Positions 12,140 to 27,000 of a stretch of DNA of 64,000 nt are shown here, one piece after another (positions within the stretch are counted from its first letter, which is position 1; each line of letters begins with the position of its first letter). Both the position numbers and the translations under genes were made by a program. Location of the stretch: NCBI GenBank assembly GCA_037954325.1, contig JBBMNZ010000013.1, positions 6,904,501 through 6,968,500 on the forward strand, read 5' to 3'. The notes under the pieces were generated by a model, which ran no database searches, was not told where the DNA came from, and saw only the letters and a program-made list of their open reading frames with translations. This DNA comes from Fistularia commersonii (lineage: Eukaryota > Chordata > Actinopteri > Syngnathiformes > Fistulariidae).

Positions 12140-13898
12140 TGCCTGAAATCAATCATACATGCATCTAGTCATGTATTTAAATACCATTCAATTATGTGTT
12201 CTGGAATGCACTAATGGCAACATACAGTAGAAAATAACTGATTACAAACCGTGGACTATAGATGGGGATGGACTTGCGTCTATTTGTTTTATGGGGGGGA
12301 CGCGGTTAGTGGTTGGCTCTATTCTGCTGAGTAGTTAGGGGCAGCACAGCAAATATGGAACCAAACAGCTTCCCACAGTTATACACCCCAGCAAACTGAG
12401 AGGGAGGGAAGTAGGAGGGCTATATGGGCGATGTCCTTTGAGAGCAAAATAAGAAAGTGAGGGTTGATCATTACCATATGGAGGCTGTTTTGTTCGGGGA
12501 AAAGGGAAAGAGTGAGTAAGTGAGGAGAGCAAGTTTGAGAAGAGAGACATAGAAAGAAGGGATAGAGAGGGTGAAAAAAAAGACATATAAGCCCGGTAAG
12601 ACAACTTCAGAAAAAGATGATAAAAAGTAGGGTATGAAAACAGTGATCAGGGGCTCATCTACGAGAGGGGAGCTCATTTTTGAGTAAAAGGAAAGAGACT
12701 GGGCAGGGCCTAAGGGAGGAAGAAGAAAAAAGAGGGGAGTGTGAGAGAGAAAGAGGAAGTAATCCGCTGTTTCACACACGGGCTGTGAAGTAGAGCCCCT
12801 TGAAAGAATTCTCTCTTGGCTATGTCCGCCATCTGGAATGTCGAGTCACCTCCTCTGTCTACCCTGTGCTCTCTTTGGGGGGGGGAGTTCTCCGCCTGTC
12901 TACTCCCTACCTCGGCTCTGACAACATGCTGAAGAAACGTTGGAGACCACACCGACGCGGACAGGATGTTTCAGACCATATGTACAAACCAGCACACATA
13001 CAACCAGAATGAACGTGAGACCCCCGGAATAGCCCACATCTTCTCAAGCACAATCTGGAATCTGGTCCTGGAAGAGCAGAAGACAAGTACAGTCATCAGC
13101 TGAACCTTTTGGAGGATGTTCCCATTTCCTTATATGGCAACCGAGCTGGGAAATCATTTGAATTAGTCTGGATTTTGCTGCATGCCTGTCTGGTTATAGT
13201 GCTGACTGGGTTGCATCTGGTATGTTTCCTTCTCTGCTGTGTGCGTGTGAGTGTGCAGTCTGATTTGTTTCTTTTGCCGTTCTTTTCCTGTTTTTTGTAT
13301 GTTGGGTTTTTGTTGTGGGGCAAGAGGAGGACTTCTGTTTGCGGTTAAGCCAGAGGCACTGTCAACTGCCTCAGGGTTGGCTGCTCCATTCAGACTCCGC
13401 AGTACCTCTTGGATTTTTTTTTCCTTTCGTTCCTACGTACTTCTGGGATGGTCTGTGTTTGTTGGAGGAGCATACCCACCTAGTTGCAAGTTGCAGCTTA
13501 AAACTGAAGGGTCTCACTACACAAGGATTTTACCAGATGGTAGGACTGAATCTTCAGCAAAAGAGGAAAAGCATCACAGCTGGCTGGAGTTTTTGTTTTC
13601 CTTCTTTTTTTTCCGTTTCTAAAATGAAACAGGATGTATGAGCCAGAGGAAACAAACGGGAACCCAGGAAGTACCAGCTGACGTCAACAAGGTGTTGGTT
13701 AGTCCCCACAAAGAGGTTCGATTATGAAGAAGAAGATCATGGAAAACTTTTCAACTCCCAAATAGACCAATCAGCAAAAGGTGGGGCAGAAAATCTGAAT
13801 GACCTTCAGTGGCAGCCTGTCACAATGAGACTTTGGTTCGTGTTACATTTTGTATCTCGGCTCATGTTGATTTTCTTTATTAGAAAAATCAGATAACC
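12140..13898 (+). promoter_or_regulatory. Upstream and leader region of the SHIP2-like gene
   Basis: This stretch precedes the SHIP start codon. It contains purine-rich DNA (12390-12760), a G-run (12878-12887) and a full palindromic CRE, TGACGTCA, at 13679-13686. A likely acceptor (TTTCTTTATTAG ending at 13882) sits 16 bases before ATG 13899. The start codon is therefore probably in exon 2 and a non-coding exon 1 lies somewhere here. Its position cannot be fixed from sequence alone. Confidence 0.45.
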
Positions 13899-16800
13899 AT
13901 GGCAATGGCCACATGGTATCATCGTGACATCAGCCGTGTGCATGCAGAGGACTTACTGGCACGTGCCGGAAGGGATGGAAGTTACCTGGTTAGAGACAGT
14001 GAATCTGTGCCTGGAGCCTATGCCCTGTGTCTACTGTAAGTATAGCAACACACACAGATGAACAGACACACAAAAACACACTTGGACCCCCCCAAAACAC
14101 ACAGTATTAGTTTAAATGTCATCACACTACGTCCTCTCTTGCCTTAACACCTTCGTTTTTCCAAGTCTCTTCATAGAAGTCTTCTTCATAATTCTCACAA
14201 GTGTTACTCTTTTTTTTTTTAATTAGCTATGTGTATTAATGTTAAAATCTTAACATCTTTAGAGTTTCACAGGGATGTTAATATGGTCAAAGGATTTATA
14301 TTCATTGATGTTATGAGCATGATAATGGTTGCTATGTTATTGAAACAGTAAAGAATAGGATGTATTCTGTAGTGGCTGTCATATGACATTTATTATAATA
14401 TACTGGATTACTGTATTATAAGATGCCTTGTAATTAATGAATACAATGCACTGTGTGAGGGAATAAATAGCGCTCTGTAAAAACAGAGGCCCCCACAGAA
14501 AACATGACGCCACACTGGAAAGCAACCAAATCAAATGTTACTCTATCATCGCTATTTTCCCTGAGTGCAAACATTGTTGGGTACATTTTAGAAAATATAC
14601 TACAGAAAACTACAGAAAGTGCAACATAGTTGGGATAATATTAAATAGTCTTCTTTAACTCTCTCTCATGATTAGAATGAGTTTTTCATAATGAGTGATA
14701 GTTACTACTTTTCTATATATTACTAGTCTTGGAGATAAAATATAATTGTACAAATCAATGAGTCATGCTTAGTAAGTGCGATATTCAGATACAAAAAACA
14801 TTTCTACTCAATGTACAACTACAGATAATTAAGCCATCTTGAGAAACATTTCTGTTTTGGTTTAGCAATTGGAAACTATTCATAAACTCAACATTTCTGC
14901 CCAGTGCCTGCATCTGCAAACTGAATCAGCAGCTTACTCCCCCTGTCATATCCATCAGCCTTATGATCATTTGCCAGTGTGCAGCAGTGGATTACCTCCT
15001 TTTTAAGGAGGTAATGTCAAAATGCAGACTGGGCTAACTACACACACACACACAGACACACCACACACACACACACACACACACATATAAACACACACAC
15101 ACACACACTTTTTCTAGACTTAACGGCCTGTTCAATTCAAACACTCATCTCATCGGGTTAAACCTGGCCCAGGACCCGATTTCTTCCCTGGGGCCCCTGG
15201 AAAAGGGCGGGAGCGTGAGCAACCACACTATGCTGACTTCTCTTCAACCTAAGCCAGATACATTCCTGAAAGCTGAGCCGGTTCGCTCACACTGTGCCTT
15301 CTCTCCCTTTTCTCCTTCGTTTCTGAATATCTCTTTCTCTATTAAATTTAATAAATTATTGCTCATTTTTTATTAATTCAGTCACAACATGATTTTTCTT
15401 CTACGTCCAAAAAAGCCCTTATCCATTGTGCAAATCAAGCTTTCTTTGAAGTTCGTTATGGATACAATGCAACTAACTGTCACACAAGAAATAAAGTAAG
15501 CCATTGTAGGCAATATGTAAATATGTAGGTCAAAAGATACTTTCATTGACAGCTATGAGACGTCACATCCTCAGTTCAGTGCTTTTAAAGGTCACAAGTG
15601 TGTTTGTTTCTCCCAAAGATTCCAACGTCACGTCCACACCTATCGTATTCTTCCTGATGCAGATGGACTTCTGGCGGTCCAGGTGAGTGTTCCTCACCAC
15701 ACAACAGTGATGTCAAAATCTGACTTGGGAGATATACAGTAGATGTCTGAGGCAAACGCCGCTCGCACAGAGAAATTATAGCAGGGGTAAAAGAGTTAGA
15801 AAGATCCAGTGCTGGTTTACCATCGCCTGTTGTGAGAGTAACAGGAGCATGTTTGTGTTTTATTTCTTTGCCAATGCTGTTACGTCTCCAGTAGCTTTGT
15901 TGTTCCAATGGCATCTCTGGCCAGATGCTTGAAGCATGAGCTCAGATGCACAGAGAAGAATTGTTTTCATCAGATTTTTGCTCTTCCCACACTCGACAGT
16001 AGATCATCCGTCCGAATGGGGACCGTATTTTTTGTGTGTATACATACAAGCCTGTTTGTATTATACATAATGCGGCTGTTGGACGATAAGCCAGTGAGGG
16101 TGTGCGGTACGTGTATGTTTTTGACGCTTTGAGTCGGGGGCCGGGGTTATCATTATTTACTTACTACTATTTCATTATTGAATGACAGTAAACAAACTTC
16201 GAGAGTGAGCGTTCAAAATAAAAAACAAAACAAAAACTTTGTGGCAGTAAACCATATCATTTTTACTCTATTTTTAACTGTCTAATGTCTGATAGTAGAA
16301 TTTGATAATGTGGTAAATAGGGAATGTGGAGCATTTGTTTTCAATTTTCTGATCTGGAAAAATTCTCTACTGTCAAATAAAGACCTTGAACTTTCCTGCT
16401 ATTTCTGTTGTTTTTTCCACTGCCACTGGTATAAACCTCCAGTACGCATTTTCCCCCACTGGATTTGCTCCACTAACTTACAACTCACTCGCTTTCCTTT
16501 TTGTTTTTCCAAGAGGGTCATTGAGATATTTTGGGTTCCATTTTGTCCCTTACTGTCTCTTATTACTATTTATTTCATTTTAATCGTTTTTCAAGAGCTT
16601 CTTGTGGTATTAAAAAAATACTTTAAAATACTTTTTGAAGCATTCCTGGCGAAACATACATATTCATCCAGCCAAAAGACAGTTTCTTTGACCGAATATA
16701 GAAAGTAACTAAAATGAGAAACTGGGAAAAAAGTTGTCCAATGCTGTGGTAAAACGTTGATTCATTGCATGTGACTGTTAGTTCTGTTAATACAAAACAT

Positions 16801-17965
16801 GTACGCATGTTGGAGTTAACTTAAAATTAGATCTTACCTGTGAAGTTAAATGCCTAAAAGTATATCAGTGTAGGTTTATATGAAATAGTTGATAGTAGGA
16901 TTCAACTGATTGTTGCTGTGGGAATCACTGTTTGTCTTTGAAAAGTATTTTGTCACTCAGATATGCAGTGTCATTTTACTTTTAACCCACTTTTCTGGAG
17001 TGTCCTTCTTTCCAGCCACAGAAATTCAGAATCTGCAGCTGGAAAAAAGCTGGAAAATGCCCTGACAATGATGGCTTATTGTTAAACAATGTCCACAATG
17101 TTTTTTTACTTTCAGTAGTGTAAACTGTAAAAAGTAACTCCAACAGTATGATCTAGATCATTTATATCAAGACCCAATGAACAACATGCAAATTGGAAGC
17201 ATTCAATGTTCTGGAACATTGTTACAAAGGGCTTTGAAAAATTATCTTTTTATCATAATAAGGACTGTTAAAATGCTATTAGTAAGAGGGCATGACATGA
17301 GCCAAACTGTGCACTGCGCTGTTTACAGCAACTGTAAAATTTCCAAAGCTTGTTATTTCTCCAGTTGTATTATTTCTTGGTGTCTTATTCATCACCATCA
17401 TTATTATTATTATCATCACCGTCATCATTACTAGTATTATTGTTGTTGTTATTATAATTCAGTTTATTTGTCAGGGGCCATATACAAAAACATGAATCTC
17501 CTATCTGGGGACTAGATATCAGATATAGCTGAGGCTAATTTCTATCTTTTGGTTGTTGAAAACATCTTTGCACTTTTTGGAGTCTCTTGTATATGTAGCA
17601 TTCCTTCAGCGGTGGATGTTTTCCCTCCAATCACATGATAAAAATTAACAAGCACAACTGATATGATTCCAGAGATTCAGAGATAGCATTACTGGGGCTT
17701 GATTGGTGAGAATATGGACTTTGCAGTAAAAACCTGGTTGGTTTCAGAGTTTTTATTTTCTAACACAGCTTATGCTGAAATGTGCTTTCATCCTTGAATC
17801 CCAACTTGGTTGAAGTTATAGTGTGAATGATGGTAAAAGAGCTTAAGTTTAGCTTCCTGCTTGGTGGATCCAAAGAGGGATAAACAAATGTTTACTTGTT
17901 GTTGTCAGTAAGAATGTGATCAACCTGATGATGTTTATGTGTCATTGTATTACTCTCTCTCTCTC

Positions 17966-18049
<84 letters not shown>

Positions 18050-21000
18050 ACAGACAACACAGGGAGTGCAAGTAAACTGTTTCTGGACATTAGAAGACTT
18101 GGTTTTGGGGTATCAGCATCCTCACAAAGGTCTGGTCACTCCTTTGCTGTACCCTGTACCACGTGACACTGACACAGGGGATGACAGCTCAGGTGGGATG
18201 GCTGCATTGCGAAACACACAATCTTAGTGAAAAATATATTCTTTAAAAATGCATGATTGTAATTTTGTCAGACTCACGATTGTATTTTGTTTTCTGCATT
18301 TTTGCATTTCAATTCTAATTCAGTATCATCTGTACTGAAGTGAAAAATTGCCCAAACATCACTTGAACTGTACCATTTATATAGATAGTTTTTGATAGAT
18401 TAGTATTTTGTGTAGTGGTTGTCCATGCTGAAGGCTTAGCCATAACGAATACCGAACCTAATACCCAAATTGAGATTTGGCTATATTTAAATGGTGAAAA
18501 CTTCCATTTTTCTGTTTTGTTTATTTTCAATTGTCAAACCTCGGACTAAAAAAAACATCATAATGCTTCATAAATTCAGATGAGCTCAGTTGCTTCAGTT
18601 TTCGGTCATTAATATGTAAGTGACAATAGACCATTTTATCTTTCAACAGATGATGAGAGGCCACCTCAAGTTGTCGCCTCCGTCAACATGGTGCCTTTAA
18701 CAACACCTCCTTTAAAACCAGACCCCCATGGTGTATTTTTGGAAAAGTTACAGGAAATGAACACATCTAGGTACCATTATCCACTTATACTGCCGTGGAT
18801 TTCTTTTAAATAATCTTTCTTTCTTAGCGGTAATCATGCTGCATGAGTCACTCCTCTAAACGCAATAGTCTTTCACCTGACATTCAATGAGCTTTTGTGG
18901 AAAGGAAGTCATAGATGTATAAATTCACAACTCATCGATATTTTTTCGATTTACATGTTTACCTGGAGTCACTGAAGTATATTTTATAGGTTTCTTATTG
19001 TTTCATGTGTTCTTGTTTCTGCTTTGTGAAAGGTTTGGAATATTATCTATGTCGTTTGTGGAAAAGTCATTTTTGGTTTGTGCAGTTGTCCTATCTTATT
19101 TTGTTTATAGCACTGCAGGTGAGATCATCGGTCTACTCAATGACTATCTCTTTAGTGAGCTCCCCCTTGACATTGCAAACGTTCATAAAGGGGCCACAAC
19201 ACTCTGCCACCTCAAACGAACTCTAGGAATTGCATGCAAGGGTTTAAACAGGTAGGCAACATTTCTGTTTTCTTAAAAAAAATACAAACTACATGTGCAG
19301 TGTTTGATCTATGTATTTGCTTTATTTCTAATAAGGCTTTGATTATGGTTGTTAAACAAATGCTCTTTTCTCATGTTATCCTCAGTGAGATCGACCTGAC
19401 CCTCTCAAGTCTGGAAACCCTGGCAAAGGTGTTTGATCATCCGAGCTGCTCTTTGTCAACAACTAAGGCACAGGTACAACTGTGATAGGAAGGTCATATT
19501 CAACACACACAATCATGGATTATTGAATCAAAATATGTGGGCTTGAAGAGTAAATTGTTTTACTTGAGATGTTGGGCTTCCTAATTCAAGTTTAAGTTAC
19601 TGAGGATTAAGATATCAATGTTCCACCTTCTAAATGCAAAACCGGTTAGATTTTCTCTTTTGGTGGTCTTAAATTAATTTTTCTCTGGAACATCTTGATT
19701 ATACCATGTTAAAATAGCGCGGGAGGTTCAAAACCTATATCGATTCTGTAGCGACACATATATAAGAATAGTAAGCTTTTGCAAATTTGAGTTGGTACTA
19801 AAATTTCACCCTATTCATTTTGGAGTCATACAATATTCATTTATTATCCAAATTCACTTTGTCATTTCCACACCCACGCATGGTTCACATTCATGTAATA
19901 TTCAACCCATCCCAAAAAATGGTCATATGCAGATGAAATCATAAACCTTTGGGCATCAGCATCTGCACATTGCGCGCTTCGGCCTAATTTAAAATGTCTT
20001 TTTTTAACAAGGGCTCAGAGATGGAGATGGACATCTTGTTGTGTAAGATTTCAGCGTTGGTTAGCCTCCTTTCTTCACTGGAGAAAAAGGTAGAGTTTTG
20101 AATCACAAGTCAATTTTTGTAAAGTAATGACTGTATTAATTTGAACAGACCTTCGAGGTGTGAAGACACGCAAGCCTCTACACATAAGCTCTGGATATTA
20201 TTATCCATAATTTTATGTTAAGCTATTAATAATGTCATTCAGTATAACATACTGTGGTTTGAACAACGTCAGTCAGATTTTCCATTGACATTGTTCTTTT
20301 CATATGAAGGTTTCTGTGTGTGTAAGGTTAATTCTATCTATTTTGTTAAACATGTGTATCTTTTAATATTTAAACATGACAATCTAACACTTCAAATGTT
20401 CCACATATGAAGGTACTCAAGGCTCTTCAAGATGCAGTAACCAGTCACAATCTGGCTGCACAACCTAATCTACCATCTCCTGACCCACCAACCACTAGTT
20501 CAAATTCTGTCAAAAAACAAACACGCCAGCTCCCAGTACACTCTTTTCAGGTGAAATTATTTATTTTTTTGTAACAACCAACATATGATTGTCTCAGTCA
20601 CATTATACTTAAAAACATAAATATGAAAAATGCCAAAGGTCACAGCTGATGATGTAAATGTATCATATATTTCTTTTTGTCAAGGTGAAGCTGACACGTT
20701 ACGGCAGACAGACCGTTTCAGTGGATGTGGATGCAGGAGTAGTACTGTTCGACAGGAAGGCAAACTCCTTTGGTTTGGAAAGGATCACCCATGACAGAAG
20801 TAAGAATAATGTTGGGCTCGCACAATTCACTTTCTCAGAGATATGTTCTATAATTGTTACCTAATGACATTGTTTGTTAGTCCTCCAGATTGTCAAGTAC
20901 CATAGTAGTCCAGCCAAGGTTCGCATGTTGATTGATAGCCAACACAGCACGCCACGAGAGATGGCTTTTGAGAGTACACGGGTAACACATTATTACATGT

Positions 21001-24000
21001 CTTATTAGGAACTGGATTCAAGCATCTCCTGTCATATAATTCACTTGATAAATGTCTCAACTTTCAGAAATGTGATGCCTTCTGCCAACTTCTTCAATTG
21101 ATGAAAACCAGGCATTCGCAGCTGAACGAGCCTGATATAGTTTCTGTCTTTGTCGGCACGTGGAATATGGGTATGTATAAATGTGCTATTTAGTTGAGAG
21201 GTGATAGAAGACTTCCGCAGTGGTGATGATTTATTGTTTTTTTTCTGTCTGTGTGTGTGTGTCCAGGTGGTTCCCCTCCTCCACGCAGTCTGCAGTCATG
21301 GGTAACCTGCTGTGGTTTGGGAAACACTCCCGATGAGTCGGTTGCTTTGTTGCCTCACGACATCTATGCTTTTGGGACTCAAGAAAATCCTCAAGTGGAG
21401 CGAGAGTGGACGGAACAAATCAAGCAAACCCTTCGGAGCTCTACTCATATCGAATTCAAACAAGTATTTTAATTTACTGTTTTTTTTTTAGCTTGTTTAC
21501 TTGTTTTCTGGTGTATGGGTTTACTGTCTCTCGCCTTTTTGGAGATTGAAAAATAAGTCAAAAATAAGCTTAATCATCTATTTCTTAATTCAAACATACA
21601 TTGAACACATTGAACAGACAAAATTTCGATCATTATTTGTATACGTAAAGTCAGCTTTAGTTTCCCGTTAAAAGCAGATGTTGTCAGGGCATCTGACATT
21701 TTGTGTTTGACCAGAGGTGACTTTCCAAGAGTCTACTTTGTTTTAACAACCTATTGTTTTCCTTTCTACCAGAGGCCATTCACATTACTATCCTGTGCCT
21801 TTTTCCAAAATAAAAACCTCTAAAAATGGCATCTGCTTTCAGTTAGAACTGAAAAAAAGTGCATTTCAGAAGATTTCTCCAAAGATAAAATTCCAAAATG
21901 TTCCAACATTTTGGAATCGTATACAATAATTTCGCTTAAGGGATCTTTTGAAGATATATGAATTACCCTGGTAGGCTTTATTCTATTTAAAATCTTTAGA
22001 ATAAGAATAAGAATAAGAACAACTTTATTTATCCCGAAGAAAAGTGTTGTGCCAGAGTTACAAGAAAAACATAGCAATAATAAATAATAGCAGAAAATTG
22101 TATAAACAGTGAAAAAAATAAAAATAAAGAAAAAAATTAAGTGTCTTAAGTAACAAGTGAAGACTGTAAAGTGTCGTAAGGTCTTACGTACCAAGTGAAA
22201 GATAAGGAGTGCACAAGAGCATTCAACATTTTTTTACATTTTTGAGCAAGTCAAAAATACACAAATGATTTACTCTAAATCCAATTGCGACGTTTTGTCC
22301 GAGTGAGATTTTTTTATTTTTAATTTTTTTTATTTTATTTTTTAACTCATCACCTGTAATACTGCAATATGTCCTGTAGGTGGCAGTGCAGTCCCTCTGG
22401 AACATGAGACTGGCCGTGTTCGTGAGGCCGGAGCATGAAAATCGCATCAGCCATGTTAATACTGCCAGTGTCAAGACTGGCCTGGGAAATACCTTAGGTA
22501 ATTTTCCTTGCATCTTCTCAACATCATACACACAATCAAAAAAATAGAGAAAGGTTAAACGGTCACAGCCCTCTGCTAAACCTACAAATTCTTGTATAGG
22601 AGCAGCCTGATGAGCTTTTATGAGCTGTGAGATAAAGCATTCCTGTTGTTTCAGGAAACAAGGGAGCCGTAGGAGTGTCTTTCCTATTCAACGGGACATC
22701 TTTTGGTTTCGTTAACTGCCACCTGACATCGGGAAGTGAGAAAGTGCAGAGGTATACAGTGTATACATGTGCATGTTCCTGTTTAAGGAATAGAAAAAAA
22801 TTAAAATGGCACATTTTTCATTTTAAGGAGGAACCAAAACTTTGTTGACATCATCAGGCTGCTTTCACTGGGTGACAAACAGCTGGGTGCCTTCGATATC
22901 AGCCTGCGATTTGCTCACCTGTTCTGGTGCGGGGACCTCAACTACAGGCTGGATTTGGACGTGCAGGTCCGACTGACTGTCATCGACAGCAGCCTCTGAA
23001 CTAAGAAATCTTATTTACAGTCCCTGAAAATGACGTGGATACACTTACAATATAAAACTTAGGTCTTTGCCCAACTTTAATTTATCTAATTCTGGTTTGT
23101 CCCCGCTTTTTCCAGGCCATCCTGAAGCATGTATCCAAAAGGGAGTTTGAGGAGCTGATGTATGCTGACCAACTGACCCGAGAAAGACACAAGAGAAAGG
23201 CCTTCCTGAATTTTAGTAAAGATGATTTTTATACTTAAACAATGCACACATGATCATGCTCATGTTTTATGATTTATTTTTTTCAATTTTGGCCATGAAA
23301 GTTAATTACATTTTGAAATAAGAATATTTTATAATTCAAAATTACTATTCTTTTAAATAATTATTATGTATAGTTACATTATAATTTATAATTTGTAATA
23401 ATAATTTATATTTTCAGTGTTAATACATTGATTCTCTGTTTGTGATTTCATTAAATAAGATTTTGCCACCTCACTTTAATCTTTTTTATTCTTCTTATTT
23501 TTTAGAGGAAGAGAAGATTACATTTCCACCTACTTATCGCTATGAACGTGGCTCAAGAGACTGCTACCTGTGGCAAAAGTACAAGACTTCGGGGGTGAGT
23601 AATTTCTCTGATGCTTGTTTGCACGGACACAGCTCGGGAAATGGTGTGGAATGATGTGGATATTTTAATCCAGGATTTTTTCAAGTGAAGGATTTGGAGC
23701 TTTTGCCACATCAAGAACATGGCTAATATCTGTATAAAGAAATAAAACATAGGGAATATTCAATTTCATATGCTATATTTTTGGAGCCCCACAAGGCTGC
23801 ATTAGCTATTGTATGAATGTTTATAATGTCAAACTATCATCTGTATCATATTTAGAACAGGATTTTTACACATCTTCATATCAAATGCACAAAGATAAGA
23901 CTATAGATGTGCACTACTATAGTCTAGTACATACCTGACACAGTACTTTAATTACTTTTGGCGTAGCTAAATCCTATTTAGGAGGTATGACTTAAATAGC

Positions 24001-27000
24001 AGCTGCCATGACTGCTAAAAATAAGGCCTCGGGAGTTAACTCAGCGTCTGAACTGGAATGACTGACATACCAGGAATGAAGGCACCTTTTTCTGTTTAGC
24101 CAAGATACACGCAAGATTAGTTCAGCCAATGATGTTTCTTGGCTGGTGATTACAAACATCTGCACAATATATTCTTGATTTTAATGTTACTATTTTTCTT
24201 TAGGTTCGAGTCAATGTTCCTTCGTGGTGTGATAGGATTTTGTGGAAGTCCTACCCAGACACACATATCCTGTGCAAATCATATGGTAAGCTATGGAATA
24301 TTTATTACTCAAAAAAACGATGCATTTAAACTGTAACACCCAAAAAATAATTATAACATTTTTGAAAACATTGCCAAAAACACAGCGCACAAGCACCAGC
24401 CAGATGGCTTTATGCTTGAACTACACATCTGTGGTCATTCTCTTTTTATTTAACTTTGGTCAAATAGAAGTAAAAAATGAACAGTCAGCCCAAACATCCT
24501 GGTTTGTGGTCCAAAGAAGAAACACACGCTTCCTCTTTTGCAACTTCAGCTACAAACCCCAATCAGAACATTATCATGGCATGAAAAAAAATGAAATAAT
24601 GCCAGCATTTTTTCTTCATCCGATCAACTTCGGTCATCTCCTTTCACATATTGCTGACAGCAGATCTGCCTCACAAACAAAGAGTCATGAAAATTGTTTG
24701 AACAGATGGATTTGTCTCAACCAGGTTGTACGGACGACATCTTCACAAGTGATCACTCTCCTGTTTTTGCCACCTTCCAAGTGGGCGTGACATCACGTTT
24801 CAGCTCCAAATCGGGTTCATTTTTTTTTCTGTCCTTTTGCACCCACAAATTGACAAAATTCACCAAGACTCCATTGAGTGTATATTAAGTTTTGACTTTT
24901 ATGCCAAGCAGATACAGGTGTGGGTGCCGAGAGGGCCTGGATAGAGCTCGAGGGAATCGAGGCAATTGTGAAGACAGCCAGCAAAGAGAAATTCTTCATC
25001 GAGTTTTATTCGTCTTGCTTGGAAGGTATGGTATGGCATCAGTAGTATGTTTTAATGCAAGCATAATGTGAGAAAAAGTAGCTGTCACAAGTAGCTATTT
25101 TTCTTCAGAGACTCGTCGCTCAAGTGAGAACGACTCCCAAAGTTGTGACGTCCCTGGATTTCTAAAACTAGCTTGGTCATTTAAACAACTGCCAAAGGTT
25201 GGTGGCTCATTCACTATGATGTTGTTAAAGAAATAGACCTTTAACTTAGTCTGTGTGTTATATTGCGTGTATATGTCTTTCTCAGCTTCTTCCTATCAAG
25301 TCGGAATTGGACTATCTACAGGACCAGCATTTGCTGCTGTCTGTCAAGTCATGTGATGGATTTGAATCATATGGTGGGTCAAATCAAAATAGTCTTTCCT
25401 AATATATTATGATGATATAATGAATAAATTCCCTGTAAGTAGGTAACACTTACCAAGCCATCTTTGAAGTGCTTTGGTTAACAATGCACCATGTGGATTG
25501 TATTTGGAGCTCAACAAAGTCACTTTAAATTGTAGCACAGTACACGAGTGTTGATGTAAAGTATGAAAAATTCACATTTAAATACTAAACCCAAACCATT
25601 TGGAAAATCAGTTTACTTCTTTACATTGGTTTGTAACTTTTTCCACTGCACGAAAGGAAGATAAATATCCTTATTTACGCAAATTGATATGTTTCGGATT
25701 TCAAACACAATCTTCAAATCTTTTAATTGTTCTCACTGGATTCATGTGCTCCAAATTAATTATTACCAACTTTTCAAAACCATATCAAAGAAAACTATGT
25801 TAATTTAGTATCAGTGTGATTTCATCCAAACTGTCTATTTGAATTTTTCTTCCAGGATAAAATCCCTCAATTTTCTAAATGTCTTTTTTAGGTGAATGCT
25901 GTGTGGCTCTGCACTCAATCACTGGTGGGTCAGAACAGTTTGAGACATTTCTCAGTCACCGTGGCGAGGAAATGGGCTCCATTCGAGGATGGATCCGGAT
26001 TCCAACTCCCAAGGACAGGCGAGGAACACGTGAGAAGATCCATGGTGGGTCAGCTGAAAATGGTTGCATAATACTTTCCCCTCTGCTCCACTTTAACAGA
26101 CACTTCCCACTCAGCTTTCTTCTTCATTGTCACTGCATTTCTTGACTCTCATATGAGTTTCACATTGGTTCCTCTATTTGGTTTCTCAATGATTCCTGGC
26201 TTGGCTTTACACTTGCTATCGACTGCTTCCTCTTTTGGATCCTGACTGACTGTCCCTGACCAGATGCATCTTGACACACTGAAACAGGACAGATGAGTAT
26301 GATGCCACCAAATCAGGACCCACTGTGCAACTGGGATAGACATTGTCTGACATATGCAGACACACATTGACGAAGATGATGAATGAGATACCCATTTCAC
26401 TGCATTTGCATTTTTTTCAGAGTGGTTCTGTATCGAAAAAGACGATAAAGGTCCTGGAAGGGAACGCATGTCTCCTTCATCTACAAAGGTCCAAATAAAC
26501 AGGTGAGGACCTTTTTAGTCTAGTCATTTAGTCTGACAAATGATAGATTCTTTATCAGTTAAACTTACTTTCTTTTGTACACTATTATTTTGATTGATAT
26601 GTCCCAGATGAATAGACATGAGCAGTTCATTTGATATGTTTCTTTTCATTTTAGAAACACACACATATATCAATCAATCTGCTTTAAAAATTGTTTTCTA
26701 CCAACTGTAAGTCTATATATATATATATATACTTTTAACATAATTAATGTGTCAGATATTGTGTTGTATAATATCTGTTTGAAAACAAATACTGACACAC
26801 TGCTTGATTATTAAGCCCTTTTGCAAGTGTACTAAGTGAGACAAACAATGGCTTTATCAATAATACCCATTTTGAGATTAACATAATGGGTGGGATTCAG
26901 GAACCTTATCAAAATCATGCATGATGTAAGTAATCTGCTGGGAGCCTTAACAACACTTATAGGTTGCCGTGGTGATGCTAACTACTAGATTTATATTGCA

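Larger units (their letters stand above)
15683..18053 (+). other. SHIP intron 2
   Basis: The longest 5' intron of the gene, about 2.4 kb. It contains AT-rich trinucleotide stretches near 17400-17450, a repeat-like segment at 17455-17540 and a terminal CT/TG tract. Open frames at 16310-16708 lack any protein signature. Confidence 0.6.

Noticed and set aside
11899..12156. Val-Cys and Val-Phe rich minus-strand open frames
   Set aside because: They are translations of the CACAAA/CA microsatellite.
24293..24790. 165-codon frame across SHIP intron 18 and exon 19
   Set aside because: It reads the exon in the wrong frame; the true exon 24725-24814 encodes TSDHSPVF in another frame.
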